Source: Methyloceanibacter superfactus
GTDB lineage: Bacteria > Pseudomonadota > Alphaproteobacteria > Rhizobiales > Methyloligellaceae
Direction: 5' to 3'
DNA: 64,000 nucleotides
Assembly: GCF_001723305.1 (NCBI RefSeq)
Contig: NZ_LPWF01000026.1
Coordinates: forward strand, 1 to 64,000
Shown: piece by piece, positions 27,431-38,063 of the stretch
How the letters are laid out: every line of letters begins with the position of its first letter
Numbering within the stretch: position 1 is the first letter of the stretch
The notes under the pieces: generated by a model
Databases searched by the model: none
What the model was told of the DNA's origin: nothing
Seen by the model: the letters and a program-made list of their open reading frames with translations, nothing else
Made by a program: the position numbers and the translations under genes

Positions 27431-28452
27431 ATGGTCGCCTACAAAGCCTCAGGCGTCGCGCGCTTTCTGAAATCGCCGGACGCCAACTGCCGCGCGGTGC
27501 TTGTCTATGGGCCCGACGCGGGGCTCGTCTCCGAACGTGGCGCGGCACTGGCCACGGCCTTCGCAAAGCGCCAGGCGGGCGAGGCAGAGATCATCCGGCT
27601 CGACGATCGCGACTTCGCCGAGGAGCCGGCGCGGCTCGACATCGAGCTACGCACGCGACCGATGTTCGCCTCCGCCAAGGTCGTGCGGGTGACGGCGGGT
27701 AGCCGGCTCGACGTGCCGACCCTGAAAGCCACGCTGGCCGAGCCGTCCGACAACGCGCTCATCGTCGAGGCGGGTAATCTCCGGCCCGACTCAGGCTTAC
27801 GCAAGCTGTTCGAGAAATTGCCCGAGGCCGCGGCGCTGCCCTGCTACAGCGATGATCGCGACCTCGCCGGCGTCATCGACGCGGAGCTGAGAAGCGCCGG
27901 CTTGCGCATCGATCCGGAGACCAAGACCTATCTGATGGGCCGGCTCGGGGCCGACCAGGCCATGTCGCGCGCCGAGGTCGTCAAGCTCGCGCTCTATGCT
28001 CAGGGCGGCGGGAGCGGTGACGGCATCGTCACCCATGACGACGTCGCGGCGATTGTCGGCGATGCGGCCGAGATCGCGCTCGAGAATTTCGTCTACGCGG
28101 CGAGTGGCGGCGATCCGCGGGCGGCGTTGCGCGAGCTCCAACGGTTGGCGGCCGCGGGGACCGACCGGTCATCGGCGCTGTCGGCGCTCGCCCGGCATTT
28201 CACGCAGCTGCATCGGGTGGCGGCGACGCAGGCGAGTGGCGGGAGCCTCGAGCAAGCGGTGAAGTCGCTCAAGCCGCGGCCGCATTTCAACGCGAGCCGG
28301 TGTTCCTCGCCCATTGCCGGCGCTGGGGCGCGAACCGCCTGGCGCACGCCCTGCCGCTGATTCAGGAGACGGTTCGGCGCTCGCGCCGCTCGCCGGATCT
28401 CGACAGCGCTTTCGCCGAGCGGCTGCTGCTGAAGCTCGCGTCGGGGATTTGA
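27431..28452 (+). CDS. holA: DNA polymerase III delta subunit (one apparent frameshift)
   Basis: About 340 residues: AVLVYGPDAGLVSERGAALA, LRTRPMFASAKVVRV, and the clamp-loader helical part around ADQAMSRAEVVKLALYAQGG and ALENFVYAASGGDPRAALRE. At 28291 the frame is lost; one more base (a CC run) gives REPVFLAHCRRWGANRLAHA and a normal C-terminus ending with the stop at 28450-28452. Delta opens the beta clamp during its loading. Upstream are leuS and lptE; pyrE follows. Confidence 0.85.
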
Positions 28453-28503
28453 CGGAACTCACCGGCGTTCTTATGCATGACCGCGCAAAGCCCGAGGGGA
28501 TAC

Positions 28504-29067
28504 ATGGACCAGAACGCCGCAGACTTTGAACGCCGCAACAAGCTCTTCATGCTGCTGCGCGAGCGCGCGTTCAAGCGCGGGCGGGTCGTGCTCGCATCGG
28601 GCAAGGAGAGCGACTACTATTTCGACATGAAGCCGGCAATGCTCGATCCCGATGGGGCCGGACTCATGGCAGACTTAATTCTTCAAGAACTTCAAGGGGT
28701 TACGGCTGACGCCGTCGGCGGCTTGGAGATGGGCGCGGTCCCGCTCATCGCCCCCGTTGCCATGCGCAGCCCCGCCTTCGGCCGCTACCTTCCCGGCTTC
28801 TTCGTCCGCAAAGCCGTGAAGGATCACGGCACCAAGAAGCGCGTCGACGGCAACGACATCGCCGGCAAGACGGTGGTGATCCTCGAGGACGTGACCACCA
28901 CCGGCGGCTCGGCCATGGATGCGGTCAAGGTGGTGGAGGATGCCGGGGCGAAGGTCGCGCTGGTGATCTCGATCCTCGACCGGGGCGAGGGCGCGGCCGA
29001 GCTTTACGCGCAAGCCGGCGTGCCGTTCAAATCGTTGTTCAAGGCGGAAGAGTTTCTCGCCAGCTAG
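28504..29067 (+). CDS. pyrE: Orotate phosphoribosyltransferase
   Basis: 187 residues from ATG 28504, which has GAGGGG upstream (an in-frame ATG at 28477 has none). The type I PRTase fold is clear: LASGKESDYYFDMKPAMLDP, VGGLEMGAVPLIAPV, the flexible catalytic loop with KDHGTKKRVDG, and the PRPP motif VVILEDVTTTGGSAMDAV. It makes OMP in pyrimidine synthesis. It converges with parB; the 10-base gap leaves no room for a terminator. Confidence 0.93.
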   Translation: MDQNAADFERRNKLFMLLRERAFKRGRVVLASGKESDYYFDMKPAMLDPDGAGLMADLILQELQGVTADAVGGLEMGAVPLIAPVAMRSPAFGRYLPGFFVRKAVKDHGTKKRVDGNDIAGKTVVILEDVTTTGGSAMDAVKVVEDAGAKVALVISILDRGEGAAELYAQAGVPFKSLFKAEEFLAS

Positions 29068-29077
29068 CGACCGGTCG

Positions 29078-29944
29078 CTAACGTCCGGGGCGCCGCATCA
29101 GACGCGCGCGGATATCGTCGAACTGATCGAAGTTCGTGTAGCGGATCCTGAGCTCGCCCTTCTCGCCGCGCCCCGGCTTGATCTCCACATTCAGCCCCAG
29201 CGCTTCGTGCAGCTCCGTCTCCGCCGCCCGCGTGTCGGCGTCCTTTGTCTTCCCCTTCTTGCGCTTGGGCTTGGCGCTCTCTTCCTGGGCGAGCGCCTCC
29301 ACCTGGCGGACGGTTAACCCTTCCTTAACGATACGGGCCGCGAGCGCCGCGGCGTCCGGCCGGCCGATCAGCGCGCGCGCGTGACCAGCGCTCAGTTCAC
29401 CGCCGCGTACCAGGTCTTGCACGCTCTTCGGCAGCTTGAGGAGGCGCAGCGTGTTGGCCAAGTGGCTCCGGCTCTTGCCGATGACCTTGGCCAGATCTTC
29501 TTGCGTGTAGCCATGACCGCCCATCAGCGCGCTGTAGCCCTCGCCTTCTTCGATGGCGTTCAGGTCCTCGCGCTGGACGTTCTCGATGATGGCGATCTCG
29601 ATCGCTTCCTGATCGGACAGCGTGCGGATGACCACCGGGACCTCATGCAGGTTCGCCCGCTGGGCGGCACGCCAGCGGCGCTCGCCGGCGACGATCTCGT
29701 AGCGGTCGCCCCCGCCGAGCGGCCGCACCACGAGCGGCTGCACCAGGCCGCGCTCACGGATCGAAGCGGCGAGCTCGTCGAGCTGGGCATCGGAGAAATT
29801 CCGGCGCGGATTGAAGCGGCTCGCCTTGAGGGAGGACAGCGGGACGCTGCGCTGGTCGTCGGCGCCTACCGCTTCGTCGGCACCGTCCCCGATGAGAGAT
29901 GCCAGGCTCCGCCCCAACCGCTTCTTCTGTGCGCTTACCGCCAT
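29078..29944 (-). CDS. parB: Chromosome-partitioning protein ParB
   Basis: 288 residues: N-terminal CTPase region with IRERGLVQPLVVRPL, the phosphate-binding GERRWRAAQRANLHEVPVVI and ENVQREDLNAIEEGEGYSAL, then the helix-turn-helix around TQEDLAKVIGKSRSHLANTL and a C-terminal dimerisation tail. It binds parS, loads as a CTP-gated clamp and spreads along DNA. Directly downstream of parA. Confidence 0.96.
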   Translation of the reverse strand: MAVSAQKKRLGRSLASLIGDGADEAVGADDQRSVPLSSLKASRFNPRRNFSDAQLDELAASIRERGLVQPLVVRPLGGGDRYEIVAGERRWRAAQRANLHEVPVVIRTLSDQEAIEIAIIENVQREDLNAIEEGEGYSALMGGHGYTQEDLAKVIGKSRSHLANTLRLLKLPKSVQDLVRGGELSAGHARALIGRPDAAALAARIVKEGLTVRQVEALAQEESAKPKRKKGKTKDADTRAAETELHEALGLNVEIKPGRGEKGELRIRYTNFDQFDDIRARLMRRPGR

Positions 29945-29987
29945 CGTCGTTCTCCAAAGTTGAACCGTTGCGGTCCGTAAATCTCCG

Positions 29988-30791
29988 TCACGCCGCCCGT
30001 ATGCGCCGCTCCCGCTCGATCACTTCCGAGGCGAGCTGGATATAGGCTTGGCTGCCGGTGCATTTGTAATCATAGAGAAGCACCGGCTTGCCGTGGGACG
30101 GCGATTCCGCCACGCGCACATTGCGCGGAATCACCGTGGTGTAGACCTTATCGCCGAGCACGGCGCGAACGTCCTCCACCACTTGGTCGGAGAGGCTGGT
30201 GCGTTGGTCGTACATGGTGAGCACGACACCGTGGATCTGGAGCTTCGGGTTGAGGCGCACCCTAATCTCCTCGACCGTGCTCAAGAGCTGGGCCAGACCT
30301 TCGAGCGCGAAGAACTCGCATTGCAGCGGCACGAGCACGGCGTCGGCCGCGGCGAGCGCGTTGATGGTCAGCAGATTGAGCGACGGCGGGCAGTCAATGA
30401 GAATGTAGGTCGTCGCGTCGTCACGGCTCTCGGCGGCGATCAGCTCGGCCAGGCAATCGCGCAGGCGATAGTGGCGGCCGTTGGCAGACGCCGCCTCGCG
30501 CTCGAACGACATGAGGTCGATCGTCGCCGGCACGATGGAGAGGCGCGGGACATGGGTGGCGACCCGCGCCTCGGCGATGGAGGCTTGGCCGGCCAGGACG
30601 TCGAAGGTCGACCGCTCGCGATGCTCGATGCCGAGCCCGGTCGAGGCGTTGCCCTGCGGATCGAGGTCGATGATGAGCACGCGCTCGCCGACGGCGGCCA
30701 GCGCCGTGCCGAGATTGATGGCGGTGGTGGTCTTGCCGACGCCGCCCTTCTGATTGGCCAGCGCCAGGACGCGGGTGCTGCGGCGGCTCAT
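29988..30791 (-). CDS. parA: Chromosome-partitioning ATPase ParA
   Basis: 267 residues from ATG 30791. The deviant Walker A ALANQKGGVGKTTTAINLGT, the Walker B region TYILIDCPPSLNLLTINALA and the switch VLIIDLDPQGNASTGLG are all present. It forms nucleoid-bound ATP dimers that ParB-parS follows during segregation. The start overlaps the end of rsmG by four bases, giving the classic mnmG-rsmG-parA-parB order. Confidence 0.97.
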   Translation of the reverse strand: MSRRSTRVLALANQKGGVGKTTTAINLGTALAAVGERVLIIDLDPQGNASTGLGIEHRERSTFDVLAGQASIAEARVATHVPRLSIVPATIDLMSFEREAASANGRHYRLRDCLAELIAAESRDDATTYILIDCPPSLNLLTINALAAADAVLVPLQCEFFALEGLAQLLSTVEEIRVRLNPKLQIHGVVLTMYDQRTSLSDQVVEDVRAVLGDKVYTTVIPRNVRVAESPSHGKPVLLYDYKCTGSQAYIQLASEVIERERRIRAA

Positions 30792-31431
30792 GGCGCGCCG
30801 TCTTCCAGTGTCTTCCGGCGAAGACCGGTGACCTCGACGATGGCGGCATCCTTGGCGGTCAAGCTCGCATGCAGGCGGGCGTCGAACGCCCACCCGAGCC
30901 TCGCGGCCTCGATCTCTGCCTGTGCCTCGCGACCTTTCAGGAACAGCCCCCTGGTTCCTTCCCCGAAAAACGGGGCAGCGAGTTCCAACAGACGCGGCAG
31001 CGGCGCAAGCGCGCGGGCGCTCACCACGTCCGGTCTTAGGCTTTGGGCTCTTTCGGCGACCTGTTCAATACGCATGGCGTGAATGTCCACAGGGGCCTCG
31101 GCGGCGCGCACGACCTCCGCAAGGAACGCGCATTTCTTATGGTTCGATTCGACGAGGTGCATGCGGAATTCCGGTACTCCGGTTTGCAGAATGGCGACGA
31201 CCAGTCCTGGGAAGCCCGCGCCCGATCCGAGATCGAGCCATAGCCGGGCATCGGGGGCCAGACTACGCAGTTGCGCTGAGTCGGCAAAGTGCCGTGACCA
31301 CAGTTCAGGCAGGGTCGACGGCGCACCAGGTTGATCGCTTTCTGCCAACGTTCCAGGAGCTCCGCGTAGCGCGTCAGCCTGTGGATTGTTTCACGTGGAA
31401 CTTTAAAGGCTTCGGCGAACGCTCGGACCAT
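30788..31431 (-). CDS. rsmG: 16S rRNA (guanine527-N7)-methyltransferase RsmG (one apparent frameshift)
   Basis: About 214 residues. The N-terminus VPRETIHRLTRYAELLERWQ is in one frame and the SAM-binding core WLDLGSGAGFPGLVVAIL with HLVESNHKKCAFLAEV in another; adding one base at 31324 joins NLVAPSTLPELWSRHFADSA, the perfect family sequence. The enzyme methylates G527 of 16S rRNA. A parS site lies inside its 5' end, where it encodes VPRET. Confidence 0.9.
31388..31403 (-). promoter_or_regulatory. parS site within rsmG
   Basis: On the minus strand the 16 bases read AGTTCCACGTGAAACA. The right half GTGAAACA is perfect and the left half matches the alternative TTCCAC form of the consensus TGTTTCACGTGAAACA. 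It lies under the rsmG codons for VPRET, a recurrent placement of parS. Confidence 0.85.
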
Positions 31432-31464
31432 CGATGGTGTGGAGCGCGTTAGGGCTTGGCATAT

Positions 31465-33345
31465 CTAGGCGGTTTTGACCGCCGCCGTTTTCTTGAGATG
31501 CGCGAGCAGCAGCATCAGCGCAGCCGGCGTCATGCCGTCGAGCCGCGCCGCCTGCCCGAGACTTGCCGGACGGTGATGCTCGAGCTTCTGGCGGATCTCG
31601 TTCGACAAGCCAGGCAGAGCGGCAAAGACGAAACCGGGCGGGATGGCGATCGCCTCGTCCTTACGGAACGCGGCGATGTCCAGCTCCTGACGGGCGATGT
31701 AGACGGCGTAGCGCGCATCGACGGCAAGTTGATCGGCGATGGCGCCGTCGAGCTCTCCGATCTCGGGCCAGATTTGCGCGAGGCGTGTGAGGTCGATGTC
31801 GGGATAGCTCAGCAGCTCGAAGGCGCTGCGCTTACGCCCGTCGCGCTTGATGGCGAGACCCGCCTTGTTCGCCTGATCCGGCGTGAGGCTCAGACCGCGC
31901 AACAGGGTTTCGCCGGATTCGAGCGCCTGCGCCTTTTCGGTGAAGGCCGCGCGGCGGGTATCGCCCACACAGCCGATTGCGAGCCCGCACGGGGTCAGCC
32001 GTTGGTCGGCGTTGTCGGCGCGGAGCATCAGCCGGTACTCGGCCCGGGAGGTGAACATGCGATAGGGCTCGGTGACACCGCGGGTCACCAGGTCGTCGAT
32101 CATCACGCCCAGATAGCCGTCGGCGCGGGTGACACCGAACCGGTCATGCGCACCCGACGCGGCGAGCGCGGCGTTGACGCCGGCGACCAGGCCTTGACCG
32201 GCCGCTTCCTCGTAGCCCGTCGTGCCGTTGATCTGGCCGGCGAGAAACAGTCCCGCCACTGCCCTGGTCTCCAGGCTCGGCTGGAGCGCGCGTGGGTCCA
32301 CATAGTCGTATTCGATGGCGTAGCCGGGACGCAGCACAGCCGCCGTCTCCAGCCCTGGGATGGTCTTGAGGAAGGCGTGCTGCACGTCCTCGGGTAGCGA
32401 TGTGGAGATCCCATTGGGATAGATCGTGTCGTCGTCGAGCCCCTCCGGCTCGAGGAAGATCTGGTGGCTGCCGCGCTCCTTGAAGCGGACGACCTTGTCC
32501 TCGATGGACGGGCAATAGCGGGGACCCACGCTCTCAATGGCGCCGGAGTACATCGGCGCGCGGGCGAGGTTCGCCTCGATCACTTCATGGGTGGCCGCAG
32601 TCGTGTGGGTGATGTGGCAAGGCACCTGGGGCGTGGTGATCGCGTCCGTTAGAAACGAAAAGGGCACCGGCGGGCTGTCGCCCGGCTGCACGGCGAGCCG
32701 CTCCCACTGGATGGTCTTGCCGTCGAGGCGCGGCGGCGTGCCGGTCTTGAGGCGGCCCATGGCGAGGCCGAGGCCGTAGAGGCGGTCGGAGAGGCCAAGC
32801 GCCGGGGCCTCGCCCATGCGGCCCGCCGGGATCTTGGTGTCGCCGATATGGATGAGGCCGTTGAGGAAGGTGCCGGTGGTCAGCACCACGGCGCCGGCGG
32901 TGAAGCGGCGGCCGTCAGCGGTGACGATCCCGGTGACGCGGCTGGCGTCGACCGTGAGGTCCTCGACGGCCGCCTCGATCACCTGGAGATTGGGCGTGGC
33001 GCGGATTGCCGCCTGCATGGCCTGGCGATAGAGCTTGCGGTCGGCCTGGGCGCGCGGCCCCTGCACCGCCGGGCCCTTGGACCTGTTGAGGACGCGAAAC
33101 TGGATGCCGGCGGCATCGGCCACGCGGCCCATGAGCCCGTCGAGCGCATCGATCTCGCGCACGAGATGGCCCTTGCCGAGACCGCCGATCGCGGGGTTGC
33201 ACGACATTTCGCCGATGGTGTCGGCGTTGTGGGTGACGAGCGCGGTTCTGGCGCCCATGCGCGCGGCCGCGGCCGTGGCCTCGCAGCCGGCGTGGCCACC
33301 GCCGATGACGATGACGTCGAAACCCGTGATGGCGTCCTGGTCCAT
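31465..33345 (-). CDS. mnmG: tRNA uridine 5-carboxymethylaminomethyl modification enzyme MnmG (GidA)
   Basis: 626 residues from ATG 33345. The FAD motif [60 protein letters not shown], and the Cys-containing [11 protein letters not shown] are conserved. With MnmE it modifies the wobble uridine of several tRNAs, using FAD, NADH, a folate donor and glycine or ammonium. Between rsmG and mnmE, with a parS site upstream of its start. Confidence 0.97.
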   Translation of the reverse strand: MDQDAITGFDVIVIGGGHAGCEATAAAARMGARTALVTHNADTIGEMSCNPAIGGLGKGHLVREIDALDGLMGRVADAAGIQFRVLNRSKGPAVQGPRAQADRKLYRQAMQAAIRATPNLQVIEAAVEDLTVDASRVTGIVTADGRRFTAGAVVLTTGTFLNGLIHIGDTKIPAGRMGEAPALGLSDRLYGLGLAMGRLKTGTPPRLDGKTIQWERLAVQPGDSPPVPFSFLTDAITTPQVPCHITHTTAATHEVIEANLARAPMYSGAIESVGPRYCPSIEDKVVRFKERGSHQIFLEPEGLDDDTIYPNGISTSLPEDVQHAFLKTIPGLETAAVLRPGYAIEYDYVDPRALQPSLETRAVAGLFLAGQINGTTGYEEAAGQGLVAGVNAALAASGAHDRFGVTRADGYLGVMIDDLVTRGVTEPYRMFTSRAEYRLMLRADNADQRLTPCGLAIGCVGDTRRAAFTEKAQALESGETLLRGLSLTPDQANKAGLAIKRDGRKRSAFELLSYPDIDLTRLAQIWPEIGELDGAIADQLAVDARYAVYIARQELDIAAFRKDEAIAIPPGFVFAALPGLSNEIRQKLEHHRPASLGQAARLDGMTPAALMLLLAHLKKTAAVKTA

Positions 33346-33397
33346 GGCCCGTAGGTAGTGGGTCCGGCGCGTCCCGTCAAAGCACTGAAGCCCAAAC

Positions 33398-33413
33398 TGT
33401 TTCACGTGAATCA
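33398..33413 (+). promoter_or_regulatory. parS site between mnmE and mnmG
   Basis: TGTTTCACGTGAATCA matches the parS consensus TGTTTCACGTGAAACA at 15 of 16 bases, with the central palindrome intact. It is intergenic, about 2.0 kb from the second parS site and 2.6 kb upstream of the parA start. Confidence 0.9.
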
Positions 33414-33432
33414 AATTGGGAGGCGCCCGCGA

Positions 33433-34749
33433 TTACTTGCCGATGCAGAACTCGGCGAAGATGGCGCCCAGGACCTCCTCCACGTCGATGACGCCGGTGA
33501 GGCGGCCGAGATGGCGGGCGGCGACGCGCAGCTCCTCGGCTTTCAGCTCGGGCGCGAGATCATGGTTAACGAAACGTTGCAAAGCGTCCCGCGCTGAGAC
33601 GAGTTCGACGCGGTGGCGGGTGCGGGTGAGCGCGGCCTGGCCGCCACCGCCGATCTCGGCTCTGGCAATCTCGCCCAGCGCGCCGATCAGCGCTTCGAGC
33701 CCCGCGCCCGTCTTGGCGGAAATCGGCACGCAAGCATGGGCCTCGGCGGCATGCGCATAGTGTGGCGCGACATCGCGTTTATTGAGCGCGTTGATGCGAT
33801 TTTTATGACCGAGCGGCGCCGGTGGCTCCCAGACCGGCTCCGTGGCGTCGATCACCCACAGGACGAGGTCGGCGTCCTCGGCGCGGGCGAGCGCCCGCCG
33901 GATGCCCTCCCCCTCGACCGCACCTATCCCCGCCCTTATCCCCGCGGTATCGGCGAGGATCACCGGCAGGCCACCGAGATCCAGATGCACCTCGATCACG
34001 TCCCGCGTGGTGCCGGCCTCCTCCGACACGATGGCCACGTCGCGCTTGGCGAGCGCGTTCATCAAGCTCGACTTGCCGGCATTGGGCGGGCCGGCGATGA
34101 CGATACGCAAGCCGTCGCGCAGGCGCTCGCCGCTGCGGTCGGCGAGATGCTTGTCGATCTGCTCGAGGAGCGGCGTGACGATGGCGTCGGCCTTCGTGCC
34201 GACATCGGCGACGACGTCCGCCTCATCGGCGAAGTCGAGACCCGCCTCCATCAGCGCCTGCGCCGTGACGAGCTCGGCCCGCCACCCTTCATAGAGCCGC
34301 CGCAAGGATCCTTCGCTCTGGGCCAGCGCTTGGCGGCGCTGCGCCTCGGTCTCGGCGGCGATGAGATCGGCCAGGCCCTCGACTTCGGTGAGATCGAGCT
34401 TGCCGCTCTCGAAGGCGCGCCGGACGAACTCGCCGGGCTCGGCGAGCCGCGTGCCGGCAACGCCCAGCACCGCCTCGACGACCGCCTGGATCACGGCACG
34501 GCTGCCATGGACCTGCAACTCCGCCATGTCCTCGCCGGTGAAACTTCGGGGCGCCGGAAACCACAGCACGAGCCCCCGGTCGATTAGGGGGCGCCCGATC
34601 TCGCGCAACGCCGCGCGCCGCGGCGCGGGCACGCCGCCGCACAGCGTCTCCAGCACGGCGCGCGTCGCCGGTCCGGAGACGCGGATGACGGCGACGGCGG
34701 CGGGTCCCGCGCCTGAGGCCGGCGCGACGATGGTGGTGTCCGACGTCAT
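33433..34749 (-). CDS. mnmE: tRNA modification GTPase MnmE
   Basis: 438 residues from ATG 34749. Folate-binding N-terminal domain (TIVAPASGAGPAAVAVIRVS and RSFTGEDMAELQVHGS), helical middle, then the inserted GTPase: G1 IAGPPNAGKSSLMNALAKRD, G2/G3 around SEEAGTTRDVIEV and DTAG, G4 NKRD, and the C-terminal FCIGK with its functional Cys. It acts with MnmG. Normal length, intact frame. It is followed downstream on the same strand by mnmG after the parS site. Confidence 0.96.
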   Translation of the reverse strand: MTSDTTIVAPASGAGPAAVAVIRVSGPATRAVLETLCGGVPAPRRAALREIGRPLIDRGLVLWFPAPRSFTGEDMAELQVHGSRAVIQAVVEAVLGVAGTRLAEPGEFVRRAFESGKLDLTEVEGLADLIAAETEAQRRQALAQSEGSLRRLYEGWRAELVTAQALMEAGLDFADEADVVADVGTKADAIVTPLLEQIDKHLADRSGERLRDGLRIVIAGPPNAGKSSLMNALAKRDVAIVSEEAGTTRDVIEVHLDLGGLPVILADTAGIRAGIGAVEGEGIRRALARAEDADLVLWVIDATEPVWEPPAPLGHKNRINALNKRDVAPHYAHAAEAHACVPISAKTGAGLEALIGALGEIARAEIGGGGQAALTRTRHRVELVSARDALQRFVNHDLAPELKAEELRVAARHLGRLTGVIDVEEVLGAIFAEFCIGK

Positions 34750-34799
34750 GAGGGTCCATCCTGGACTGGGGAGGCGCGCAATGCGAGCCGGTCGCCCGG

Positions 34800-35645
34800 C
34801 TAGGCGATCCACTTTTCGTGACGGCTCTTCCTGGCCCTCTTGATCCCGTACATGCGAGAGTCGGCGGCCTTGAGCAGAGCCTCCAGGCTCTCCCCGTCGG
34901 CAGGGTAGAGCGCGGTGCCGACGCTCGCGGAAAGATGGGCGGTGCCTTTCACGACGAGCGGCTCCACGAAGGCGCGCTCGATATTCCGTTTCAACCGAGT
35001 GAGCCCCACCTCCGTCGTTCCTACACTGGTGACGACCGCGAACTCGTCGCCGCCCACGCGCGCCACGAGATCCTTGTCCGCCGCCGCGGACGTCAACCGC
35101 GACGCCAATCTCACCAACACCTGATCGCCGCCCGCGTGGCCGAAATTGTCGTTGATCGCCTTGAAGCCGTCCAGATCGATAAGCGCCACCCCAGCCGTCG
35201 AGGCGCCGTCGCGGGCTTGTCTCAACACATAGCGCGCCTGCGCCTCGAAGAGAGCGCGGTTCGGAAGCCTGGTGAGGTAGTCGTACTGAAGCGCCGTTAC
35301 GTCGGTGTGCATGACGATGGCGCCGATCCCCTCGTCGGTCGCGCGTCCCGACCGGGCGGAGATTTGAAACCAATGATGCCTGTCGTCGAACGGGCAGTTG
35401 TAGGTGGCGACGAACCGGTCGAGCTCCCGGCCAAGCACGAGGCGGAGGCCGTTGCCGATCTCGCGCTCGTCGGCGCATCCCCGTTCGGCCGCGGCTGAAC
35501 ATTCCGCCAGATAGTTCCAGCGGCGTTTGGCTAGCCGCCCCTCGGCCGTCTGATCCCAGGCCCGGTTGGTGAAGACGATGTCGCCTCCCAGGTCGAGCAC
35601 CGCGATCTCGACCGGGAGAAGGTCGAACGCTTCGTATCCAGCCAT
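34800..35645 (-). CDS. PAS-like sensor with GGDEF diguanylate cyclase
   Basis: 281 residues, no membrane helix. The first about 120 residues look like a PAS domain (VEIAVLDLGGDIVFTNRAWD through GIGAIVMHTDVTALQYDYLT); a GGDEF domain follows (DYLTRLPNRALFEAQ, ALIDLDGFKAINDNFGHAGG, ARVGGDEFAVV). The catalytic GGDEF is intact, but the position of the allosteric RxxD site reads ADKD, so product inhibition through an I-site is unlikely. It should make cyclic di-GMP in the cytosol. It stands upstream of mnmE as part of the block that separates mnmE from rho. Confidence 0.9.
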   Translation of the reverse strand: MAGYEAFDLLPVEIAVLDLGGDIVFTNRAWDQTAEGRLAKRRWNYLAECSAAAERGCADEREIGNGLRLVLGRELDRFVATYNCPFDDRHHWFQISARSGRATDEGIGAIVMHTDVTALQYDYLTRLPNRALFEAQARYVLRQARDGASTAGVALIDLDGFKAINDNFGHAGGDQVLVRLASRLTSAAADKDLVARVGGDEFAVVTSVGTTEVGLTRLKRNIERAFVEPLVVKGTAHLSASVGTALYPADGESLEALLKAADSRMYGIKRARKSRHEKWIA

Positions 35646-35816
35646 GACACCTCAGTCTCGGATATCGAATGCGACAAGTGGGGAGACCCCAACTTCGCAT
35701 TCCCAAATTGACGGACGCTTAATTGGATGACCGCAAGTGGAGCGATTTTCTGGCCCGCAAAGCGTTCCTCCCCGGGCCAAGCGCGTTATCCTAGGACCGA
35801 GACAAGAGGAAGCCAT

Positions 35817-37862
35817 ATGCAAGACAGAGACGCCAACCTGCTCGGGGAAGAGACGAGCCCCTATCTCCTTCAACACAAGGACAACCCGGTCCATTGGCGG
35901 CCCTGGGGCCAGGCCGCGCTGAAGGCGGCGCGCCATGCCGACAAGCCGATCCTGCTCTCGGTCGCTTACGCCGCGTGTCATTGGTGCCACGTCATGGCGC
36001 ATGAGAGCTTCGAGGACGAGGCGACCGCGGCGGTGATGAACGACCTCTTCGTCAACATCAAGGTCGACCGCGAGGAGCGCCCGGACGTGGACGCCATCTA
36101 CATGGCGGCGCTGCATCAGCTCGGCGAGCAGGGCGGCTGGCCGCTCACCATGTTCCTCACGCCGGACGGCGAGCCGTTCTGGGGCGGCACCTATTTCCCG
36201 CCGGAGGACCGCTACGGGCGCCCCGCATTCGTCAGTGTACTGAATACCGTGGCCCGAGTCTATCGTGAGGAGCACGCCAAGGTCCGCAACAACGCCGAGG
36301 CGCTCAAGCAGGCGCTGAAGCCGAAGCCGCCGAAGGCCGGCGGCGCGACGCTCAACGACACGACCTTGTCCGACCTCGCGCGGCGCTTCGTCGGCGCGGT
36401 CGATCCGGCCCAAGGAGGATTGCGCGGCGCGCCGAAATTTCCGCAGACGCAATTCTTCGAATTTCTGTGGCGCGCAGGCTTGCGCTACGGGATGACCAAT
36501 CCGCGCGAGGCGGTGAACCTCACGCTCACCCATATCGCGCAAGGCGGCATCTACGATCATCTCGGCGGCGGCTATTCGCGCTACAGCGTCGACGAGCGCT
36601 GGCTGGTGCCGCATTTCGAAAAGATGCTCTACGACAACGCGCTGCTTGTCGACTTAATGACCGAGTCCTGGCGCGAGGGGAAGTCGCCGCTCTTCGCGCA
36701 ACGCATCGCCGAGACCATCGATTGGCTCGAGCGTGAGATGGTGACGGACGGCGGCGAGTTCGCCGCATCGCTCGATGCCGACAGCGAAGGCGTCGAAGGC
36801 AAGTTCTATGTCTGGAGTCTCGCCGAGATCGACGATGTTCTGGGTACGGACGATGCACAATTGTTCGCCGAGATTTACGGCGTGACGGCGGGCGGCAATT
36901 TCGAAGGCCACAATATCCTCAACCGGCTCGGTGCCATCGAGATGCGCGACGACGAGACCGAAGCGCGACTCGCGGCGATGCGCGCGAAGCTCCTGGCGCG
37001 GCGCGGGAGCCGCATTCGTCCCGGCTTCGACGACAAGATCCTCGCCGATTGGAACGGGCTGATGATCGCCGCGCTCGCCAATGCAAGTCAGGCGTTCGGC
37101 CGCGCCGATTGGCTCGCGCTCGCCGAGACCGCCTTCAATTTCGTCCGTACACGGATGGCTAAGGACGGCCGCCTCTTCCATGCCTATCGCGATGGACAGG
37201 CCAAGGCGCCGGCGACGGCATCCGACTATGCCAACATGATCAAGGCGGCGCTCGCGCTCGCCAACGCGACGGCGAACCGCGCGTATGTGGAGCAGGCTCA
37301 GCACTGGACCGACGTGCTCGATGCGCATTACTGGGCAAAGGATCTCGGCGGCTATTATCTCGCTGCCGACGACACCAAGGATCTCATCGTGCGCCCGTTC
37401 AGCGGCCTCGACGACGCGACGCCGAACGCCAACGCGATCATGGTGTCGAACCTCGTATCGCTGTCGCTGTGGACCGGCGAGACGCGCTACGCCAAACGCG
37501 CCGAGGAAATCTTGCGCAGCTTCGGCGGCGCGATCGCCGAGAATGTCGTGGTGCATTCCGGAATGCTCATGGGGGCGCTCGACGGATTGGCACCGCAACT
37601 CATCGTGCTGATCGTGCCGGCGGACGGCGATGCGAACGCACTGCGGGCCGCTTTACGCGACGTGTCGTTGCCCAACGCGGTGGTGCAGGAGATCGCCCGC
37701 GGCCAGGCATTGCCGTCGTCGTCGGTCGTGTACGGCAAGACGGCGATCGGCGGCAAGGCGACCGCTTATGTGTGCCTCGGCCCGCAATGCTCGCCGCCAG
37801 TGACCGATGCGGCGAAACTCGTCGAGACCATCAAGACCGCGCGCCAGGTGACGGTGACTTAG
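35817..37862 (+). CDS. YyaL/DUF255 thioredoxin-domain protein
   Basis: 681 residues. The N-terminal thioredoxin-like domain holds [18 protein letters not shown] (CHWC), [17 protein letters not shown] and [16 protein letters not shown]; the remainder is an alpha/alpha-barrel-like region similar to glycosidase-type folds ([38 protein letters not shown]). The family (spermatogenesis-associated protein 20 relatives) is conserved but its activity is unknown. The start ATG 35817 follows AGAGGAAG. Opposite strand to its neighbours on the left, so probably transcribed alone or with the downstream hydroxylase. Confidence 0.9.
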   Translation: MQDRDANLLGEETSPYLLQHKDNPVHWRPWGQAALKAARHADKPILLSVAYAACHWCHVMAHESFEDEATAAVMNDLFVNIKVDREERPDVDAIYMAALHQLGEQGGWPLTMFLTPDGEPFWGGTYFPPEDRYGRPAFVSVLNTVARVYREEHAKVRNNAEALKQALKPKPPKAGGATLNDTTLSDLARRFVGAVDPAQGGLRGAPKFPQTQFFEFLWRAGLRYGMTNPREAVNLTLTHIAQGGIYDHLGGGYSRYSVDERWLVPHFEKMLYDNALLVDLMTESWREGKSPLFAQRIAETIDWLEREMVTDGGEFAASLDADSEGVEGKFYVWSLAEIDDVLGTDDAQLFAEIYGVTAGGNFEGHNILNRLGAIEMRDDETEARLAAMRAKLLARRGSRIRPGFDDKILADWNGLMIAALANASQAFGRADWLALAETAFNFVRTRMAKDGRLFHAYRDGQAKAPATASDYANMIKAALALANATANRAYVEQAQHWTDVLDAHYWAKDLGGYYLAADDTKDLIVRPFSGLDDATPNANAIMVSNLVSLSLWTGETRYAKRAEEILRSFGGAIAENVVVHSGMLMGALDGLAPQLIVLIVPADGDANALRAALRDVSLPNAVVQEIARGQALPSSSVVYGKTAIGGKATAYVCLGPQCSPPVTDAAKLVETIKTARQVTVT

Positions 37863-38063
37863 ACCCTCATCTTTGTCATCGACCTATTGGCGGTTTTCCG
37901 ATGATTTCGCGGTTTGGTTTTCGCCCTCGACAATTGCCGCTAAAATGCGCGCTCGAGGGACTTGCGGCTTATTGCGAGGACGAGATGTCGCGCAACCGGC
38001 GGGGCTCGGTGCGCGTTTCACGACCCTAGAACCGCCGATAACGTGCCCCGAGGGGACGGTCTC

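Noticed and set aside
33433-35706. A 757-codon frame beginning upstream of mnmE
   Set aside because: The first 320 codons are shadow reading of the diguanylate cyclase; MnmE starts at 34749.
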